Below are positions 26,778-36,299 of a DNA stretch of 64,000 nt, piece by piece. Each line of letters opens with the position of its first letter. Position 1 is the first letter of the stretch. The notes below the pieces were generated by a model. That model did not search any database, was not told the origin of the DNA, and worked only from the letters and a program-made list of their open reading frames with translations. The position numbers were made by a program, and so were the translations under genes. Source of the DNA: Paenibacillus ferrarius (GTDB lineage Bacteria > Bacillota > Bacilli > Paenibacillales > NBRC-103111); NCBI RefSeq assembly GCF_002027705.1, contig NZ_MBTG01000029.1, positions 1-64,000 on the forward strand, given 5' to 3'.

Positions 26778-27647
26778 ATGATTGGAATGGGAACTGCAAG
26801 AAAGTGGTTTGTTTCAATAAATTATATCGTTTTAGTGCTTACCGGCCTCGTGATGATGCTGCCGTTTGTCAATATATTGGCGGGTTCTTTTAGCGGTGGA
26901 AAAGCGATTTTACAAGGAAGCGTAACGATATTTCCGGTAGATTTTACTTTGGCCAACTATGCCTCCGTGCTGAATAATATCGCCATTTGGAAGTCTTTCG
27001 GAATAACGGTCTATGTGACTGTTTTGGGAACGACGCTCAATCTTCTATTTACTTCTACGATGGCTTACGGACTTGCTAAAAAGGAATTGAAAGGGCGTTC
27101 GTTCTTCATTCTTCTTGTACTTTTTAGCATGATATTCACGGCACCCATCATTCCTTCGTATTTGCTCGTGAAGTCATTCGGCATGTTGAATACGTTATGG
27201 GCATTAATGATTCCGGGCTTAATTGGCGCATTTAACCTGATTATCATGATTTCGTTTTTCCAATCCATCCCGGAAGGGCTGACGGAAGCTGCCAAAATAG
27301 ATGGCTGCAACGAGTACCGCACATATTGGAGCATTGTCCTGCCGTTATCCTTGCCATCCTTGACCACGATTGGGTTGTTTTATGCAGTCGGTCATTGGAA
27401 CGGGTATTTCTCAGCAGTCATGTATTTAAGAGATCCGGGGCTGTACCCGCTGCAGGTCAAGCTGCGACAGCTCATTGTCGATAACGATGCAGCCAATGTC
27501 ATGCAAAGTGTACAGATGACACTACAGTCTGCGGAAGGTATCAAAATGGCGACAATCATCGTAGCCACTGTACCCGTGTTGTTAATTTACCCGATGATTC
27601 AGAAGCATTTTACGAAAGGAGCAATGCTCGGATCGCTTAAAGGGTAG
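26778..27647 (+). CDS. Carbohydrate ABC transporter permease (LplC-like)
   Basis: The 289-aa protein begins with a helix at VLTGLVMMLPFVNILAGSFS, has the LplC/YtcP-type layout, and an EAA loop EAAKIDGCNEYRTYWSIVLP near residues 173-193. It follows the LplB-like gene by 18 bp behind GAGGAAGGGGG. The two permeases form the membrane channel for the sugar captured by the next gene product. Confidence 0.94.
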   Translation: MIGMGTARKWFVSINYIVLVLTGLVMMLPFVNILAGSFSGGKAILQGSVTIFPVDFTLANYASVLNNIAIWKSFGITVYVTVLGTTLNLLFTSTMAYGLAKKELKGRSFFILLVLFSMIFTAPIIPSYLLVKSFGMLNTLWALMIPGLIGAFNLIIMISFFQSIPEGLTEAAKIDGCNEYRTYWSIVLPLSLPSLTTIGLFYAVGHWNGYFSAVMYLRDPGLYPLQVKLRQLIVDNDAANVMQSVQMTLQSAEGIKMATIIVATVPVLLIYPMIQKHFTKGAMLGSLKG

Positions 27648-27694
27648 TTCTCATATGCCACCAATTACTATAAAAAAGGGAGTGCGTTAAGCTT

Positions 27695-29245
27695 ATGAAG
27701 AAAAAGAATCTGCTATCAGGGCTTTGTTTAGTCCTCGCGGTTGGAACGGTCGTTGGCTGTTCTAAGAAAGTGGAATCCGGTAACAGCGGTGTAACTGCAC
27801 AGTCTGCAAAGCCTCCGGTCGTCAAAGTTACTTTGGGAACGAGGGGTCTGCCCTATGTGGAAGGATCGCCCAATATTAACGAAGATAAGTTTGTGAAGAA
27901 GCTTCGGGAGCTGTCCAAGACAGATGTGAAATTCGAACTTATTCCTCACCAGGAATTCAATAAGAAACTCACTTTGCTTTTAGCTGCAGGCGACCTTCCA
28001 GACCTTCTTCAAATTAATGGCGTTAACTCACCCGAGGTGGCTCCAGCTGTTAACAATGGCGCATTTTACGAATTGAACGACTTGATTGAGAAATACGGCC
28101 CTAATTTGAAAAAGAATATTTCACAAACGACGTGGGATTCACCTATGGTTAGTAATAACGGAAAGATCTATGCCATTCCACTCGAGAACTATATTCGGAA
28201 TACACAGGTCGTTTATGTGCGAAATGATTGGCTTCAAAAGCTGAACTTGAAAGTGCCGAAAACCATCGACGAATATGTAGAGATGTTGAAAGCGTTTAAA
28301 GAGAAAGATCCGAACGGAAACGGAAAAGCGGATGAGATTCCATTCTCAGGTCGACAAAATTTCGCTTTCAGCGAGGTGTTCTTCGCAGCCTATGATGCGA
28401 TTCCGGGAGGATGGAAATATGAAAACAACCAGTTAATCCCGAACTTTATTCGACCACAAATGAAGCAAGCCCTGGAGCTGCACCGTAAGTTATACCAAGA
28501 ACAACTGATGGATAACGAAATTTTCGTTCAGCAAGGGAAGGATTGGGACGCTAAAATTAAAGGAGCTGCTAGGGTAGGCATGTTTGTGCATGATCCAGGG
28601 TATCCGGATAAATGGCGCTCGGAAGTCAAGCAGGGTGACTCTAAAGCCGATGTCATTAATATTCCTGCTCCCACAGGTCCAGATGGCAAAGGGGGTCTGA
28701 TGATCGGTTCCCCTGTCAATATGGCATGGTCGATCCCGAAATCGAATAAAAACCCGGAAAATGCCATTAAGTTCTTAAACTGGTTTTATTCGGACGAAGC
28801 TCAGAAATTCCTTGATTACGGCTTAGAAGGCGAAGATTATACGCTGGATAATGGGAAAGTGAATTATAAATATCCGACAAATCCGGATGAGATCAACAGA
28901 GAAAATATGCATCTTATGTTCCTGCGCTTGGTAGGGCCTTCCTATTTGGCTAATGAATCTTTTATGAAGGGGCGTAAGGACGGGGATATTATCGCAAACG
29001 CGATTCAAATCGCTAAAAGCGAAGGTCGTCAAGACGATGGCGTGGATATGCCGATACCGCCTACCTTACAGTCGAAGCCAGAGCTTGGCAAAAACGGTTT
29101 GTGGATGGAGACAGCTGCCAAAATCATGACCGGCAAAGACCCGATCGACAGCTTTGATAAGTTCGTAGAGGACTGGAAGAAGCGTGGCGGGGATCAAATC
29201 ATTAAAGAAGCAACGGAATGGTACAACGCTAAAAATAAAAAGTAA
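27695..29245 (+). CDS. Extracellular sugar-binding lipoprotein (LplA-like)
   Basis: The 516-aa protein has a lipoprotein signal peptide with lipobox VVGC (Cys22) and a serine-rich tether. The following substrate-binding domain has family features such as LLLAAGDLPDLLQINGVNSP, VVYVRNDWLQKLNLKVPKTI and a Ca-binding-like loop DPNGNGKADEIPFSG. It is anchored outside the membrane and delivers an oligosaccharide to the two permeases upstream. A hairpin follows the gene. Confidence 0.95.
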   Translation: MKKKNLLSGLCLVLAVGTVVGCSKKVESGNSGVTAQSAKPPVVKVTLGTRGLPYVEGSPNINEDKFVKKLRELSKTDVKFELIPHQEFNKKLTLLLAAGDLPDLLQINGVNSPEVAPAVNNGAFYELNDLIEKYGPNLKKNISQTTWDSPMVSNNGKIYAIPLENYIRNTQVVYVRNDWLQKLNLKVPKTIDEYVEMLKAFKEKDPNGNGKADEIPFSGRQNFAFSEVFFAAYDAIPGGWKYENNQLIPNFIRPQMKQALELHRKLYQEQLMDNEIFVQQGKDWDAKIKGAARVGMFVHDPGYPDKWRSEVKQGDSKADVINIPAPTGPDGKGGLMIGSPVNMAWSIPKSNKNPENAIKFLNWFYSDEAQKFLDYGLEGEDYTLDNGKVNYKYPTNPDEINRENMHLMFLRLVGPSYLANESFMKGRKDGDIIANAIQIAKSEGRQDDGVDMPIPPTLQSKPELGKNGLWMETAAKIMTGKDPIDSFDKFVEDWKKRGGDQIIKEATEWYNAKNKK

Positions 29246-29252
29246 GATGATC

Positions 29253-29287
29253 GCTCCCTCCTTTCCTTAGATGGAGGGAGCATCTTT
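29253..29287 (+). terminator. Hairpin between binding protein and dehydrogenase genes
   Basis: GCTCCCTCC (29253-29261) pairs with GGAGGGAGC (29273-29281), followed by ATCTTTAATT. The T run is weak, so partial termination or mRNA stabilisation is likely, allowing more binding protein than dehydrogenase to be made. Confidence 0.65.
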
Positions 29288-29308
29288 AATTAGCAGGAGG
29301 TAATCACT

Positions 29309-30622
29309 TTGAATCATACCAATCAGCTCAATGAGAATTTCACAAACGGCCAGCCTATAACGGCGATAATCGTAGGTGCTGGACATCGTAGTCTGCTCTA
29401 TGCTTCTTATGCTTCTCAATATCCAGATCAGCTGCGTATCGTTGGTATCGTTGAACCTGACCCTGTTCGCAGACAACTGACTGCAGATAAATTCGGCCTT
29501 ACGTCCGAATGCTGCTTTGAATCGGTGGAGCAACTGGTTGCTGGGCCTCGTATTTCGGAAGCGGCGATCAACGGAACAATGGACCATCTTCATATCCAAA
29601 CGACGATTCCGCTGCTTGAGGCCGGCTATCATGTGCTATTGGAGAAACCAATAGGAACGACCGAAGAAGAGATTTATGTGCTGCATCAAAAAGCGAAAGA
29701 ACATAACCGCATTGTGATGATCTGTCATGTATTGCGGTACGCCCCATTCTATGCGGAAATTCGCAAAAGAATTGAAGCGGGTGACATCGGAGAAGTCGTC
29801 AATATCCAAACGGCGGAACATGTTAGTTATCATCATATGGCGGCCTCCTTTATTAGAGGGAAGTGGAACTCCAAAGAAACATGCAAATCGTCTATGCTTA
29901 TGGCGAAATGCTGCCATGACTTAGATATTATTAGTTGGATGACGGGCGAGATAAGACCGACCAGAGTAAGCAGCTTCGGAGGTCTTATGCATTTTAAAGC
30001 TGAACATGCACCGGAAGGTTCGGGAACACGCTGCCTGGTCGACTGCAAAATCGAAGAAAGCTGTCCGTATTCGGCCAAAAAGCATTACATTGAACAAGGG
30101 CGCTGGGGCTTCTATGTATGGGAAAACGACTACTTCGGGATAGCGCCGACGGATGAGGAAAAGCTGGATATCCTGCGCACCAGCAGTCCGTATGGCCGAT
30201 GCGTATGGCATTGCGACAACGACGTCGTCGATCGCCAATCCGTTATCGTGAAATTCGAGAATGGCTCAACGGCTACGCACAATATGATCGGGGGGGCTTC
30301 CAAACCATGCAGAACGCTATTCATCGTCGGGACGAAGGGAGAAATTCAGGGAACTTTGGAAGATGGTTCATTTGTAGTCAGGCACCCTGATGCCCGTGCT
30401 GGGCATGAATTCACAGAGGAGCGCGTAACCGTAAATGTAACCAACGACAGTCACGGCGGGGGAGATTTACTGCTTGTGAATGATTTCGTGCGTGTGCTGC
30501 GAGGGGAAAATCCTTCGATATCAAGCACTTCTTTAGAGAAATCCGTATATGGGCATTTAATCGGATTTTCTGCAGAATGTTCCCGTTTGGAAAACAGAAT
30601 TGTGGAAATTAGGGCCTTGTAA
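29309..30622 (+). CDS. Gfo/Idh/MocA family oxidoreductase
   Basis: The 437-aa protein has an N-terminal Rossmann fold (ITAIIVGAGHRSLLYASYAS, GxGxR-type), the conserved EKP segment LLEKPIGTTEEEI, and the C-terminal alpha/beta domain with CCHDLDIISWMTG (catalytic His region). TTG is the start codon behind GCAGGAGG. These enzymes oxidise or rearrange sugars with NAD(P). Its place at the end of the transport operon suggests that it acts on the imported sugar. Confidence 0.93.
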   Translation: MNHTNQLNENFTNGQPITAIIVGAGHRSLLYASYASQYPDQLRIVGIVEPDPVRRQLTADKFGLTSECCFESVEQLVAGPRISEAAINGTMDHLHIQTTIPLLEAGYHVLLEKPIGTTEEEIYVLHQKAKEHNRIVMICHVLRYAPFYAEIRKRIEAGDIGEVVNIQTAEHVSYHHMAASFIRGKWNSKETCKSSMLMAKCCHDLDIISWMTGEIRPTRVSSFGGLMHFKAEHAPEGSGTRCLVDCKIEESCPYSAKKHYIEQGRWGFYVWENDYFGIAPTDEEKLDILRTSSPYGRCVWHCDNDVVDRQSVIVKFENGSTATHNMIGGASKPCRTLFIVGTKGEIQGTLEDGSFVVRHPDARAGHEFTEERVTVNVTNDSHGGGDLLLVNDFVRVLRGENPSISSTSLEKSVYGHLIGFSAECSRLENRIVEIRAL

Positions 30623-30787
30623 TTACGAAGCTGATCTCTGTCATCAGCCAGTTGGTAAGTTGTCCACCATGTGGGGGGACGGAACACATTATCATTCCAA
30701 AGATGGCTATATAGATACTAAATGGGAATGTTTGTTCGATAAATGCAATCTAATTGGAATCTTAAGGTAACCCCCTATTTTATTTAC

Positions 30788-30816
30788 AATCCCCCCCGAA
30801 ACGGGGGATTTCTTTT
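30788..30816 (+). terminator. Intrinsic terminator of the transport operon
   Basis: AATCCCCC pairs with GGGGGATT (30803-30810), followed by TCTTTT. The 358-bp gap from 30623 to 30980 holds nothing else that I recognise apart from the ribosome site AAAGGAGG at 30967-30974. Confidence 0.8.
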
Positions 30817-30980
30817 ATGGTGAAATAGTCCTATACTAGTCCGAGTTGTAGTCAAAAACCGACAGGAGAAATAGAAATTCCGCAAAACTCCACGTCTGTT
30901 GTAAAGTTTTGCGGACCATGGAGGAAGATGAATGCAGCAGTAGGGGGGAACAAAGCTATTCATTTTAAAGGAGGATTTCT

Positions 30981-33900
30981 GTGCCGAATAACAATGCGAG
31001 AAGAAGGCTATCGTTTGGTGTAACGCTACTCTTGTTGATTGCAACGCTCTGCACCGGCTTTACGGTCGTTAACCAATCGAATGTTGCGTACGCAGCAACC
31101 GCCAGTACTAACCTTGCTATTGGAGCTACGCCAACTGCCAGCAGTAGTGTTGAAGGAGATGTTTGGAAGCTCCGTCATGTCAACGACGGACAAGTAGTAT
31201 CCAACGCATTCAACTATGGATGGACCAGCTTCGACGACGGCAGTAGTTCGGCCGACAGTACGCAATGGGTACAACTGGACTTGGGCGCAAATCTGACGTT
31301 CAATAAGGTGACGTTGTTCCCGCGCAATGATTACGGTTCAGAAGGATATGGGTTTCCCGCTGATTTCAGAATTGAGGTATCAACAGACGGGGTTAACTGG
31401 ACGCAAGTAGTTCAGAAGACCAATTATCCATTCCCGTATCCGGCAGTCGGACAAGTGTTTACTTTCCCAAATGCTACTGACCGATATGTCAAGGTAACGG
31501 GTGACAAACTGAATACGGACAAAAACGGTAGCTACTACATGCAATTTGCCGAAATAGAGGTTTGGAGCGTTATGGTACCGCCAACTTTGACGGCAGTCAA
31601 GACGGACAGCGATACGACACAAGACATCGAGATTACATTCACGGATGACTCGGTTTGGCGCAGTGCAATTACTGCGGTCAAGGACGGGACGACTTCTCTG
31701 ACGTCGGGAACGGATTACACGATCGGCGCCGGGAAGCTAACGATTAAAGCCGGCGTGTTGGCAGGTGGCAATCACACGATTACTGTGAAGGCAACAGGGT
31801 TTGCTGATGCTATTTCCAACGCATTTCATTTAACCATTAAGCTGCCTGCAACCGTAGAAACGGGTACGAACGTGACCTCTATCACTTCGTCCTCAGCAAC
31901 GGCTGGGGGGAAGGTGACTTCAGCCGGGGGCGGAACAGTCACAGAGCGTGGTGTGGTCTATTCCGTGCATGAAAATCCGGTAAGCAGCGATAGTAAAGCT
32001 GTTGCAGCTTCAGGCGGGACAGGAGATTTCTTAGTGAATCTCACAGGACTTCAATCCGCAACTACTTACCATTTGCGGGCATATGCTGTCAATGAAGCCG
32101 GAACAAGCTACGGTCCGGATGCTACATTTACAACGTTAAGTTCAGATTCAAGTTTAAAAGCTTTAAACTTAAGTGGTGGCATTGCGTTGGATCAAACGGT
32201 CAGCGCAGGCGTATATACCTATACGGCAAGTGCTCCTAACGATGTGTTGAACCTTACCGTAACGGCGAGAGCGGACAGCACCGCAAAGTTAGCTGTGAAT
32301 GGAAACCAGGTAGAAAACGGTCAACCGAGCAGTGCAATCAACTTGAAGGTAGGAAGCAACACGATTACGATCACAATCACGGCGCAGGATGGAACAAAGA
32401 AGGACTACACGATCACGGTAACTCGGGCAGCCAACAACGATGCGACGTTGAGCAGCCTGACGATTGATCAAGGCGAGTTATCGCCGGCTTTTTCCTCATT
32501 GAATACGAATTATACAGTGAGCGCGCCTAACTCGGTTTCAAATATCAATGTTTCTTTTGCTAAAACCTATTTCAATGCAACGTTCACAGTTGCAGGTGCG
32601 GTTTACAGCTCTGTAACGGGCAATGTGTATGCATACAATGCTTCGAACTTGGTTGTCGGATCTAATCCGATCCGGATTATAGTAACCGCGGAGGATGGCA
32701 CGACCAAGCTGTATACTCTTACAGTGAACCGTGCAGATGGAGATGGCGGCGAAACACCAACTTCACCGGCGAAGAATGCCGACTTGAGCAGCCTGATGCT
32801 GTCGGGCGGTACTTTAAATCCTGCATTCGCATCCGTAACAACCGACTACACTGCTAGTGTGGATAATGATGTATCCAGCGTAACGGTTACAGCCAGCGTT
32901 TATGATAGCAAAGCAACGATGCAAGTGAACGGAACAGCGATTGCTAATGGTCAAGCGAGCAGCGCTATTAATTTAAAGGCAGGAAGCAACGCGATTACGG
33001 TCACAGTCAGGGCGCAGGACGGAACTAAGAAGGACTACACGATCAAGGTTACTCGGGCAGCTAACAACAATGCAACTTTGAGCAGTCTGACGATCGATCA
33101 AGGCGATTTATCACCATCATTTTCCTCATTGAATCGGAATTATACAGTGAGTGTGCCTAACTCGGTTTCAAGTTTCAATGTTGCTTTTGCTAAAACCTAT
33201 TCCCAAGCAACGTTCACGGTTACGGGTGCGGTTTACAGCTCTGTAACGGGCAATGTGTATGCATACAATGTTTCTAACTTGGTCGTGGGGTCTAATTCGA
33301 TCGGGATTATAGTAACTGCAGAGAGTGGCGCGACACAACTGTACACTCTCACAGTGACCCGTGCATCTTCATCGTCATCCTCATCTTCATCGTCCTCAAG
33401 CAAAGCAGTTATCTCGAAAGACGGTAACCTCACGCTTTCTACGGGCCAAAAGGGTGAGGTTAGCTTGGACGATGAGATCAAGATCATGATTCCTGCCGAT
33501 GCTTTTAGCAAAGAGTTGAGAGTAACAATCGAAAAAGTAACGGATATTCAAAAGCTTCTAACGAATAAAGAAATTCTGGCCAGTCCGGTATTCGAGATTC
33601 TGAAAAACTTTACAGAAAATTTCAGCAAGCCGGTTACTCTGATCTTTACCTTCGACCCGAAAAGCTTGAAGAACGGTCAAAAGCCTTCCGTATTCTACTA
33701 TGACGAAGCGAAGAAGGTATGGGTAGAAATTGGCGGTAAGGTAGACGGCAATCACATCACAGTTGAGGTCAATCAATTTACGAAGTTTGCGGTAATCGCT
33801 GTCGGTCAAGAGACGAACACGGAGACAAATCCGAAATCGCTGCATTTCAGCGATATCTCCGGACACTGGGCGGAGACTAGCATTAAGCAAGCGGTAAACG

Positions 33901-34379
33901 CAGGAATCGTCAGCGGCTATTCGGATGACACGTTCAAGCCGGACCGTGCCGTAACGCGCGCGGAATTTGCGGTTATGCTGGTAAACGGGCTGAAACTGCA
34001 AGGCAAAGAAGCGGCGCTGACGTTTACCGATACAGGAAAAATCGGCATCTGGGCGCAGAACGCAGTGGCACAATCGGTCCAAACGGGTATTGCCAGTGGT
34101 TATGAGGACGGCACTTTCCGTCCGGATGCGGAAATTACTCGCCAGGAAATGGCAGTCATGATCGCCAGAGCTTTGGGGCAGTCGGTTCAGGCGGCGACAA
34201 CAACGGGCTTTGCGGACGACAAGGACATCCCGGAATGGGCACAAAGCGCAGTGGGGGCCATGAGAAAGCTTGGCGTTATCGAAGGCAAAGGCGCGAACGC
34301 ATTTGCTCCGAACGATAAAACGACAAGAGCAGAGGCGGTTACGGTGCTACTAAAAATGTTTGCATATAAGGGCAAGTAA
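30981..34379 (+). CDS. Large S-layer-anchored multidomain surface protein
   Basis: The 1132-aa protein starts at GTG 30981 behind AAAGGAGG. In order: signal peptide (about 1-39); discoidin/F5-8C carbohydrate-binding domain (about 43-195); an Ig-like X2-type domain (about 200-285); an Fn3-like domain (about 287-385); four cadherin-like beta-sandwich repeats (about 388-790); a run of about 12 Ser residues; a ZU5-like beta domain (about 815-945); and three SLH domains (about 955-1130). SLH domains hold it to the pyruvylated wall polymer. A role in polysaccharide binding is inferred from the discoidin domain and the neighbouring sugar transport operon. Confidence 0.92.
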   Translation: MPNNNARRRLSFGVTLLLLIATLCTGFTVVNQSNVAYAATASTNLAIGATPTASSSVEGDVWKLRHVNDGQVVSNAFNYGWTSFDDGSSSADSTQWVQLDLGANLTFNKVTLFPRNDYGSEGYGFPADFRIEVSTDGVNWTQVVQKTNYPFPYPAVGQVFTFPNATDRYVKVTGDKLNTDKNGSYYMQFAEIEVWSVMVPPTLTAVKTDSDTTQDIEITFTDDSVWRSAITAVKDGTTSLTSGTDYTIGAGKLTIKAGVLAGGNHTITVKATGFADAISNAFHLTIKLPATVETGTNVTSITSSSATAGGKVTSAGGGTVTERGVVYSVHENPVSSDSKAVAASGGTGDFLVNLTGLQSATTYHLRAYAVNEAGTSYGPDATFTTLSSDSSLKALNLSGGIALDQTVSAGVYTYTASAPNDVLNLTVTARADSTAKLAVNGNQVENGQPSSAINLKVGSNTITITITAQDGTKKDYTITVTRAANNDATLSSLTIDQGELSPAFSSLNTNYTVSAPNSVSNINVSFAKTYFNATFTVAGAVYSSVTGNVYAYNASNLVVGSNPIRIIVTAEDGTTKLYTLTVNRADGDGGETPTSPAKNADLSSLMLSGGTLNPAFASVTTDYTASVDNDVSSVTVTASVYDSKATMQVNGTAIANGQASSAINLKAGSNAITVTVRAQDGTKKDYTIKVTRAANNNATLSSLTIDQGDLSPSFSSLNRNYTVSVPNSVSSFNVAFAKTYSQATFTVTGAVYSSVTGNVYAYNVSNLVVGSNSIGIIVTAESGATQLYTLTVTRASSSSSSSSSSSSKAVISKDGNLTLSTGQKGEVSLDDEIKIMIPADAFSKELRVTIEKVTDIQKLLTNKEILASPVFEILKNFTENFSKPVTLIFTFDPKSLKNGQKPSVFYYDEAKKVWVEIGGKVDGNHITVEVNQFTKFAVIAVGQETNTETNPKSLHFSDISGHWAETSIKQAVNAGIVSGYSDDTFKPDRAVTRAEFAVMLVNGLKLQGKEAALTFTDTGKIGIWAQNAVAQSVQTGIASGYEDGTFRPDAEITRQEMAVMIARALGQSVQAATTTGFADDKDIPEWAQSAVGAMRKLGVIEGKGANAFAPNDKTTRAEAVTVLLKMFAYKGK
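32380..33370 (+). repeat. Internal 630-bp duplication in the surface protein gene
   Basis: Two consecutive cadherin-like units recur after 630 bp (210 codons). For example GTTTACAGCTCTGTAACGGG at 32601 is repeated at 33231 and the identity continues through GCATACAATG. Differences are mostly scattered point changes, so the duplication is fairly recent. Confidence 0.8.
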
Positions 34380-34391
34380 ATGAACATCTTA

Positions 34392-34433
34392 CAAGGCTGT
34401 CTTGAATTCAAATTCAAGGCAGCTTTGTTTTTG
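34392..34433 (+). terminator. Intrinsic terminator of the surface protein gene
   Basis: CTGTCTTGAATT pairs with AATTCAAGGCAG around a very short loop, followed by CTTTGTTTTT. It starts 18 bp after the stop codon. Confidence 0.75.
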
Positions 34434-34508
34434 AATAAAACGGTGCAGGTGGTTTGGGCACAGTACTTATCAACGTCGATAATGTGAATTCTGGCATCGG
34501 ATTTGTGT

Positions 34509-34592
34509 GAAGGCTTGAAGAGTATGCAATCGATCATGATACAGCAAGCACTTGATGAATGGAAGAAATTAGAAGACTATATTTACATTTAG
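34509..34592 (+). pseudogene. C-terminal scrap of an unknown gene
   Basis: A 27-codon frame without a start, ending SIMIQQALDEWKKLEDYIYI, directly precedes family A copy 15. The upstream sequence is broken in all frames. Too little remains to name a family. Confidence 0.3.
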
Positions 34593-34605
34593 TTCCATAA
34601 ATAGC

Positions 34606-34664
34606 AGAGCAGGCTACCGTTATTAATACGGTGGCCTGTTCAAGTAACGGACAGTTTATTTCAA
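34606..34664 (+). repeat. Family A repeat, copy 15
   Basis: Hairpin CAGGCTACCGT / ACGGTGGCCTG (34610-34638), then right box TCAAGTAACGGACAGTTTAT. The left box is degenerate. Confidence 0.75.
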
Positions 34665-34959
34665 AAAATGCCACCGATGATTCAGTAACTTTTTGTATGT
34701 CCCTAGCGTAGAAAAGTGTGACGAAAATGGAAAAAGGTGGTGTGATGCCATGTTTTTCGTTAACACCAAATTATTAGCGAAGGTCGTAATCATTCTGGAA
34801 TATTGCTAACGACTTATGGGGTGTGGCAGTATTTCGGGAGAGCCCGTCCAAGTCGATCGGCCAGAATAGCTGACTGAAACCTAATGCTCAAATCGCCCTT
34901 AGAGGAGTTCCAGTAAAGATTAGCGAATAATGAATCCACTCTAAATAGTAGGTGATACA
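34665..34959. other. Gene-free stretch
   Basis: No convincing gene was found. A 19-codon frame starting at about 34750 has no ribosome site. TAGGTGAT just before 34960 serves the next gene. Confidence 0.3.
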
Positions 34960-35274
34960 ATGAATCTGTGTCCAAACTGCAGTGAGGAGTTAGAAATTAA
35001 GTCGAACTTTTGTCCCAAATGTGGATATCGGCCTCATTCTAAATTAGAACCGGCAAATATCAAGAGAACAACTTCTACTGTCAAGTTTAGTCTCATCGGA
35101 ATGTTTTTGTCAGTTGTAATTGCCCTCGGCATAAAACATGGATATGTAATCATGAGGCATTACTCGCGTAATGAAGTAGATGGGGGATACCGTGAAAACG
35201 ATAATAAAAAAATTGTACTTCCGACTATGGGGGCGTTTGCGGCACAGGCGCTTAGTTATGTGAAAGCTATGTAA
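34960..35274 (+). CDS. Zinc-ribbon protein with one membrane helix
   Basis: The 104-aa product begins MNLCPNCSEELEIKSNFCPK. Two CxxC knuckles (C4/C7 and C18/C21) form a zinc ribbon. A membrane helix follows (FSLIGMFLSVVIALGI, about residues 46-62) and a short outside tail. Such zinc-ribbon membrane proteins are common in Bacillota and their function is unknown. It stands alone between family A copies. Confidence 0.75.
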   Translation: MNLCPNCSEELEIKSNFCPKCGYRPHSKLEPANIKRTTSTVKFSLIGMFLSVVIALGIKHGYVIMRHYSRNEVDGGYRENDNKKIVLPTMGAFAAQALSYVKAM

Positions 35275-35450
35275 CTGAAATGTTAAGTATAGGATCAACT
35301 GTGGCCATGTTGGAGAACAAGAAATATTTCACGCTCTTTTACATCTTATACCTAGATTTGAGGATGAACCTTTATAGCAGGTAAAGGTATTAGATACTGG
35401 CTAAAACATCCAATCAACCAAAGGATTATAGCTGATTAAGTTGACTATTT

Positions 35451-35537
35451 CCGTTAACGGAACCATATAGTTTAATAAACATGGCGCGGCTGCTGGCATG
35501 AATAGGCAGCAGTTTATGTCTATAGGCGGGATAATTA
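35451..35537 (+). repeat. Family A repeat, copy 16
   Basis: Left box CGTTAACGGAACCATATAGT, hairpin CTGCTG/CAGCAG (35490-35512), then a right box with AGGCGGGATAATTAA. It lies 34 bp before the next gene. Confidence 0.7.
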
Positions 35538-35571
35538 AAATATATAACCGATATCAGAAGGTGATAAATAG

Positions 35572-35823
35572 ATGAACATAGATTTAGAGTTTCTAAGCCA
35601 AGTAATTAATGACTGGGATCCGGTTGGCCTCTTAGCAGGAGGTGCCCCAGAAAACGAGTATAGCATCGAAGTAAAAGAAATCGCTCAGAAATCCTTGTCG
35701 TGTAAGTCTGAAACAGACTTAGCGTTGATTATTTACAGAGTTTTTAACGATAGAATGGGAGTAAAATTAAATCAACTTACTTGCTTGAAGCAGGCATTTA
35801 TAATAACCGAACACGGAAAATAA
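35572..35823 (+). CDS. DUF1871-like small protein
   Basis: The 83-aa product has the pattern VINDWDPVGLLAGGAPENEY followed by IYRVFNDRMG. This is typical of DUF1871-like proteins, which often occur in toxin/immunity or phage-related neighbourhoods. AGAAGGTGATAA precedes the ATG. A standalone gene after family A copy 16. Function unknown. Confidence 0.65.
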   Translation: MNIDLEFLSQVINDWDPVGLLAGGAPENEYSIEVKEIAQKSLSCKSETDLALIIYRVFNDRMGVKLNQLTCLKQAFIITEHGK

Positions 35824-35850
35824 CAGTAACAAATAGAAGGCATTTTACGA

Positions 35851-36215
35851 TTGGCGCAGATCGCCTCCCCTACGGATGCGCAGAGAATGAAGGTCATAGT
35901 CAAATATTGGATTCAACAAGATCCTACAGCCAGTATTTTTAAGGAGACAACTTTGAGCATTCTTCAGCTGGCAAAGGCTGTGATAAATGACACCAACATT
36001 ATCCCAAGAGGATCTAATCGTATCGCCAATGGTAATATACTTGCATATGCTCCTCAGGCAAATGATATAACTCTTTACAATTACACGATACAACAAGAGT
36101 TTACACTTCCTAGAGGCAGCTACACGTGTACGTAAATGGAACTTACTCCCAAGTGATCTGCAAGAATAACACAAGAATCTATCAGCAAGGTTGGAGCTAT
36201 AGTACGAGGTTTTAA
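35851..36215 (+). pseudogene. Hypothetical gene with a one-base frameshift
   Basis: An open frame (TTG 35851, weak start) gives LQLAKAVINDTNIIPRGSNR and ends with TLPRGSYTCT at 36135. Adding one base near 36124 joins it to YVNGTYSQVICKNNTRIYQQ and then GWSYSTRF, ending at 36215. The merged product looks like the C-terminal half of an exported protein. No family is recognised, and the upstream part is missing or lacks a good start. Confidence 0.4.
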
Positions 36216-36299
36216 TACGAGTTTAACTTGAAAGATGATAAAGTACTCCAATCTTTGGTAGAATAGTGTTTGTCGTGAATTTGGAAGGGAGTAGGAAAA

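Noticed and set aside
33373..33404. Short TCATC-rich tract in the surface protein gene
   Set aside because: It encodes a poly-Ser linker, a normal feature between domains, not a separate repeat element.
31026..34537. Several minus-strand open frames inside the large SLH gene
   Set aside because: They are shadows of a strongly coding + strand frame and have no ribosome sites.
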